This document shows, piece after piece, positions 63,572 through 64,000 of a stretch of DNA of 64,000 bases (its first letter is position 1; each line of letters opens with the position of its first letter). The notes beneath the pieces are model-generated. The model worked only from the letters and a program-made list of their open reading frames with translations, made no database searches and had not been told where the DNA came from. Location of the stretch: positions 248,001 through 312,000 of the forward strand of contig NZ_PJND01000009.1 in NCBI RefSeq assembly GCF_002846575.1. Reading direction: 5' to 3'. The translations under genes and the position numbers were made by a program. This stretch comes from Flavobacterium lindanitolerans. GTDB taxonomy: Bacteria; Bacteroidota; Bacteroidia; Flavobacteriales; Flavobacteriaceae.

Positions 63572-64000
63572 ATGAGAATTACCATAAATGATAGCGATTT
63601 GGATGAAATTATTTTTGAAAAAGATTTTCATGCAGCTTATGACGGGTTAACAGATATTGTGGAACAGGAAACCCAACTGTTTGATAACAAGATTGGGTAT
63701 ACTGATATTTCAGAAATATGGTTTGATGGTGTACATACGTTACGTCGCCGTTCGCAATTGAATCAGGAAGTTTGTTTGGTTGCCAAAAGTGACCTCTCTG
63801 TATTTGAGATGCATTTTTCTTTGACAGGAAGCGCCGAAGTAGAATCGCTCAATTCCAAATTTGATTATTCATTCGGACCTCAACAGCATAATTTCTTTTA
63901 TTCCAGTAATTTTGAAGGAAAGTTTAGGGGCGGCAAACAGGAAAAACCCAACGAGGTTTTTGAAATCCATTTTACAGAAAACTATTTCAACCGTTTTGTT
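63572..64000 (+). CDS. AraC-type transcriptional regulator, N-terminal part
   Basis: This frame is open to the window end and gives 143 residues from ATG 63572 (MRITINDSDLDEIIF). The visible part is the ligand/dimerisation domain with beta-strand-rich sequence (VCLVAKSDLSVFEMHFSLTG, FGPQQHNFFYSSNF). That pattern is seen in PchR-like AraC regulators of siderophore genes. The helix-turn-helix domain must lie beyond the window. An in-frame ATG at 63506 would add 22 residues but would put the direct-repeat operator inside the gene and coincides with the predicted transcription start. It is divergent from the siderophore-interacting gene. Confidence 0.65.
   Translation, partial: MRITINDSDLDEIIFEKDFHAAYDGLTDIVEQETQLFDNKIGYTDISEIWFDGVHTLRRRSQLNQEVCLVAKSDLSVFEMHFSLTGSAEVESLNSKFDYSFGPQQHNFFYSSNFEGKFRGGKQEKPNEVFEIHFTENYFNRFV

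Overview
The window is about 64 kb of ordinary chromosome from a member of the Flavobacteriaceae, most likely Flavobacterium or a close relative. The evidence is: a type IX secretion (Por) C-terminal sorting domain; an outer-membrane protein of the CarboxypepD_reg plus plug plus OMP_b-brl type; Bacteroidota-style promoters (TTTG / TAnnTTTG) without obvious Shine-Dalgarno sequences; low G+C; and many short intergenic palindromes and CTTAGCACCT-type repeats of a kind I associate with Flavobacterium genomes. I see no rRNA, tRNA, CRISPR array, prophage or insertion sequence.

Layout. 1-4.9 kb: a tight forward operon tsaD (cut by the window edge), rsmE, DUF4159, AI-2E transporter, THUMP-like methyltransferase and a small secreted protein, with 4-base start/stop overlaps. 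4.9-7.2 kb: VanX-type D,D-dipeptidase lipoprotein, a secreted Lys/Ala-rich protein ending in a PBCV-type basic adaptor motif, and a polysaccharide deacetylase. 7.3-13.2 kb: gcvT, a Prc-like S41 protease with an unknown secreted partner, YebC, and a head-GIN-domain protein. 13.2-18.0 kb: PLP beta-synthase, oligopeptidase B-like S9 peptidase, YbaB/EbfC and a threonine aldolase. 18.0-19.1 kb: prfB with an intact programmed +1 frameshift. 19.3-25.3 kb: GAF histidine kinase, dienelactone hydrolase, PiT phosphate transporter with its DUF47 partner, and an acyl-CoA carboxylase beta subunit. 25.3-35.1 kb: methyltransferase, M1 peptidase, short MenE-like ligase, CPBP protease, ArsC-like protein, large outer-membrane receptor and fumC. 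35.4-38.5 kb: DoxX-like membrane protein, DUF1003 protein and CorA.

38.6-43.4 kb holds histidine-degradation genes hutI and hutG, separated by an unknown gene, an AT-rich subclass B1 metallo-beta-lactamase and a coiled-coil membrane protein. 43.4-51.0 kb is a metal-efflux locus: OmpR-family regulator, sensor kinase, then TolC / adaptor / HME-RND pump. Four 11-bp-phased TCTAAT-like repeats sit exactly where the regulator would be expected to bind. 51.1-57.2 kb: DEAD-box helicase, secreted endonuclease/exonuclease/phosphatase-fold protein, TPR hybrid histidine kinase and EttA. 57.5-59.2 kb: a T9SS cargo protein made of five near-identical 89-residue repeats. 59.5-64 kb: GNAT acetyltransferase, regulatory-domain protein, a Crp/Fnr regulator embedded in repeat-rich DNA, an SMR (Gdx/SugE-like) exporter, and a siderophore-interacting protein divergent from an AraC-type regulator (cut by the window edge). 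That divergent region carries a palindromic operator between the two promoter elements and a 21-bp-spaced direct repeat.

No wholly new multi-gene system stands out. The best leads are regulatory (the efflux operon's 11-bp array, the siderophore divergent region, prfB recoding), the repeat-built T9SS protein, the B1 metallo-beta-lactamase inserted among hut genes, and the basic-adaptor protein. All functional assignments come from reading motifs by eye; no database search was run.
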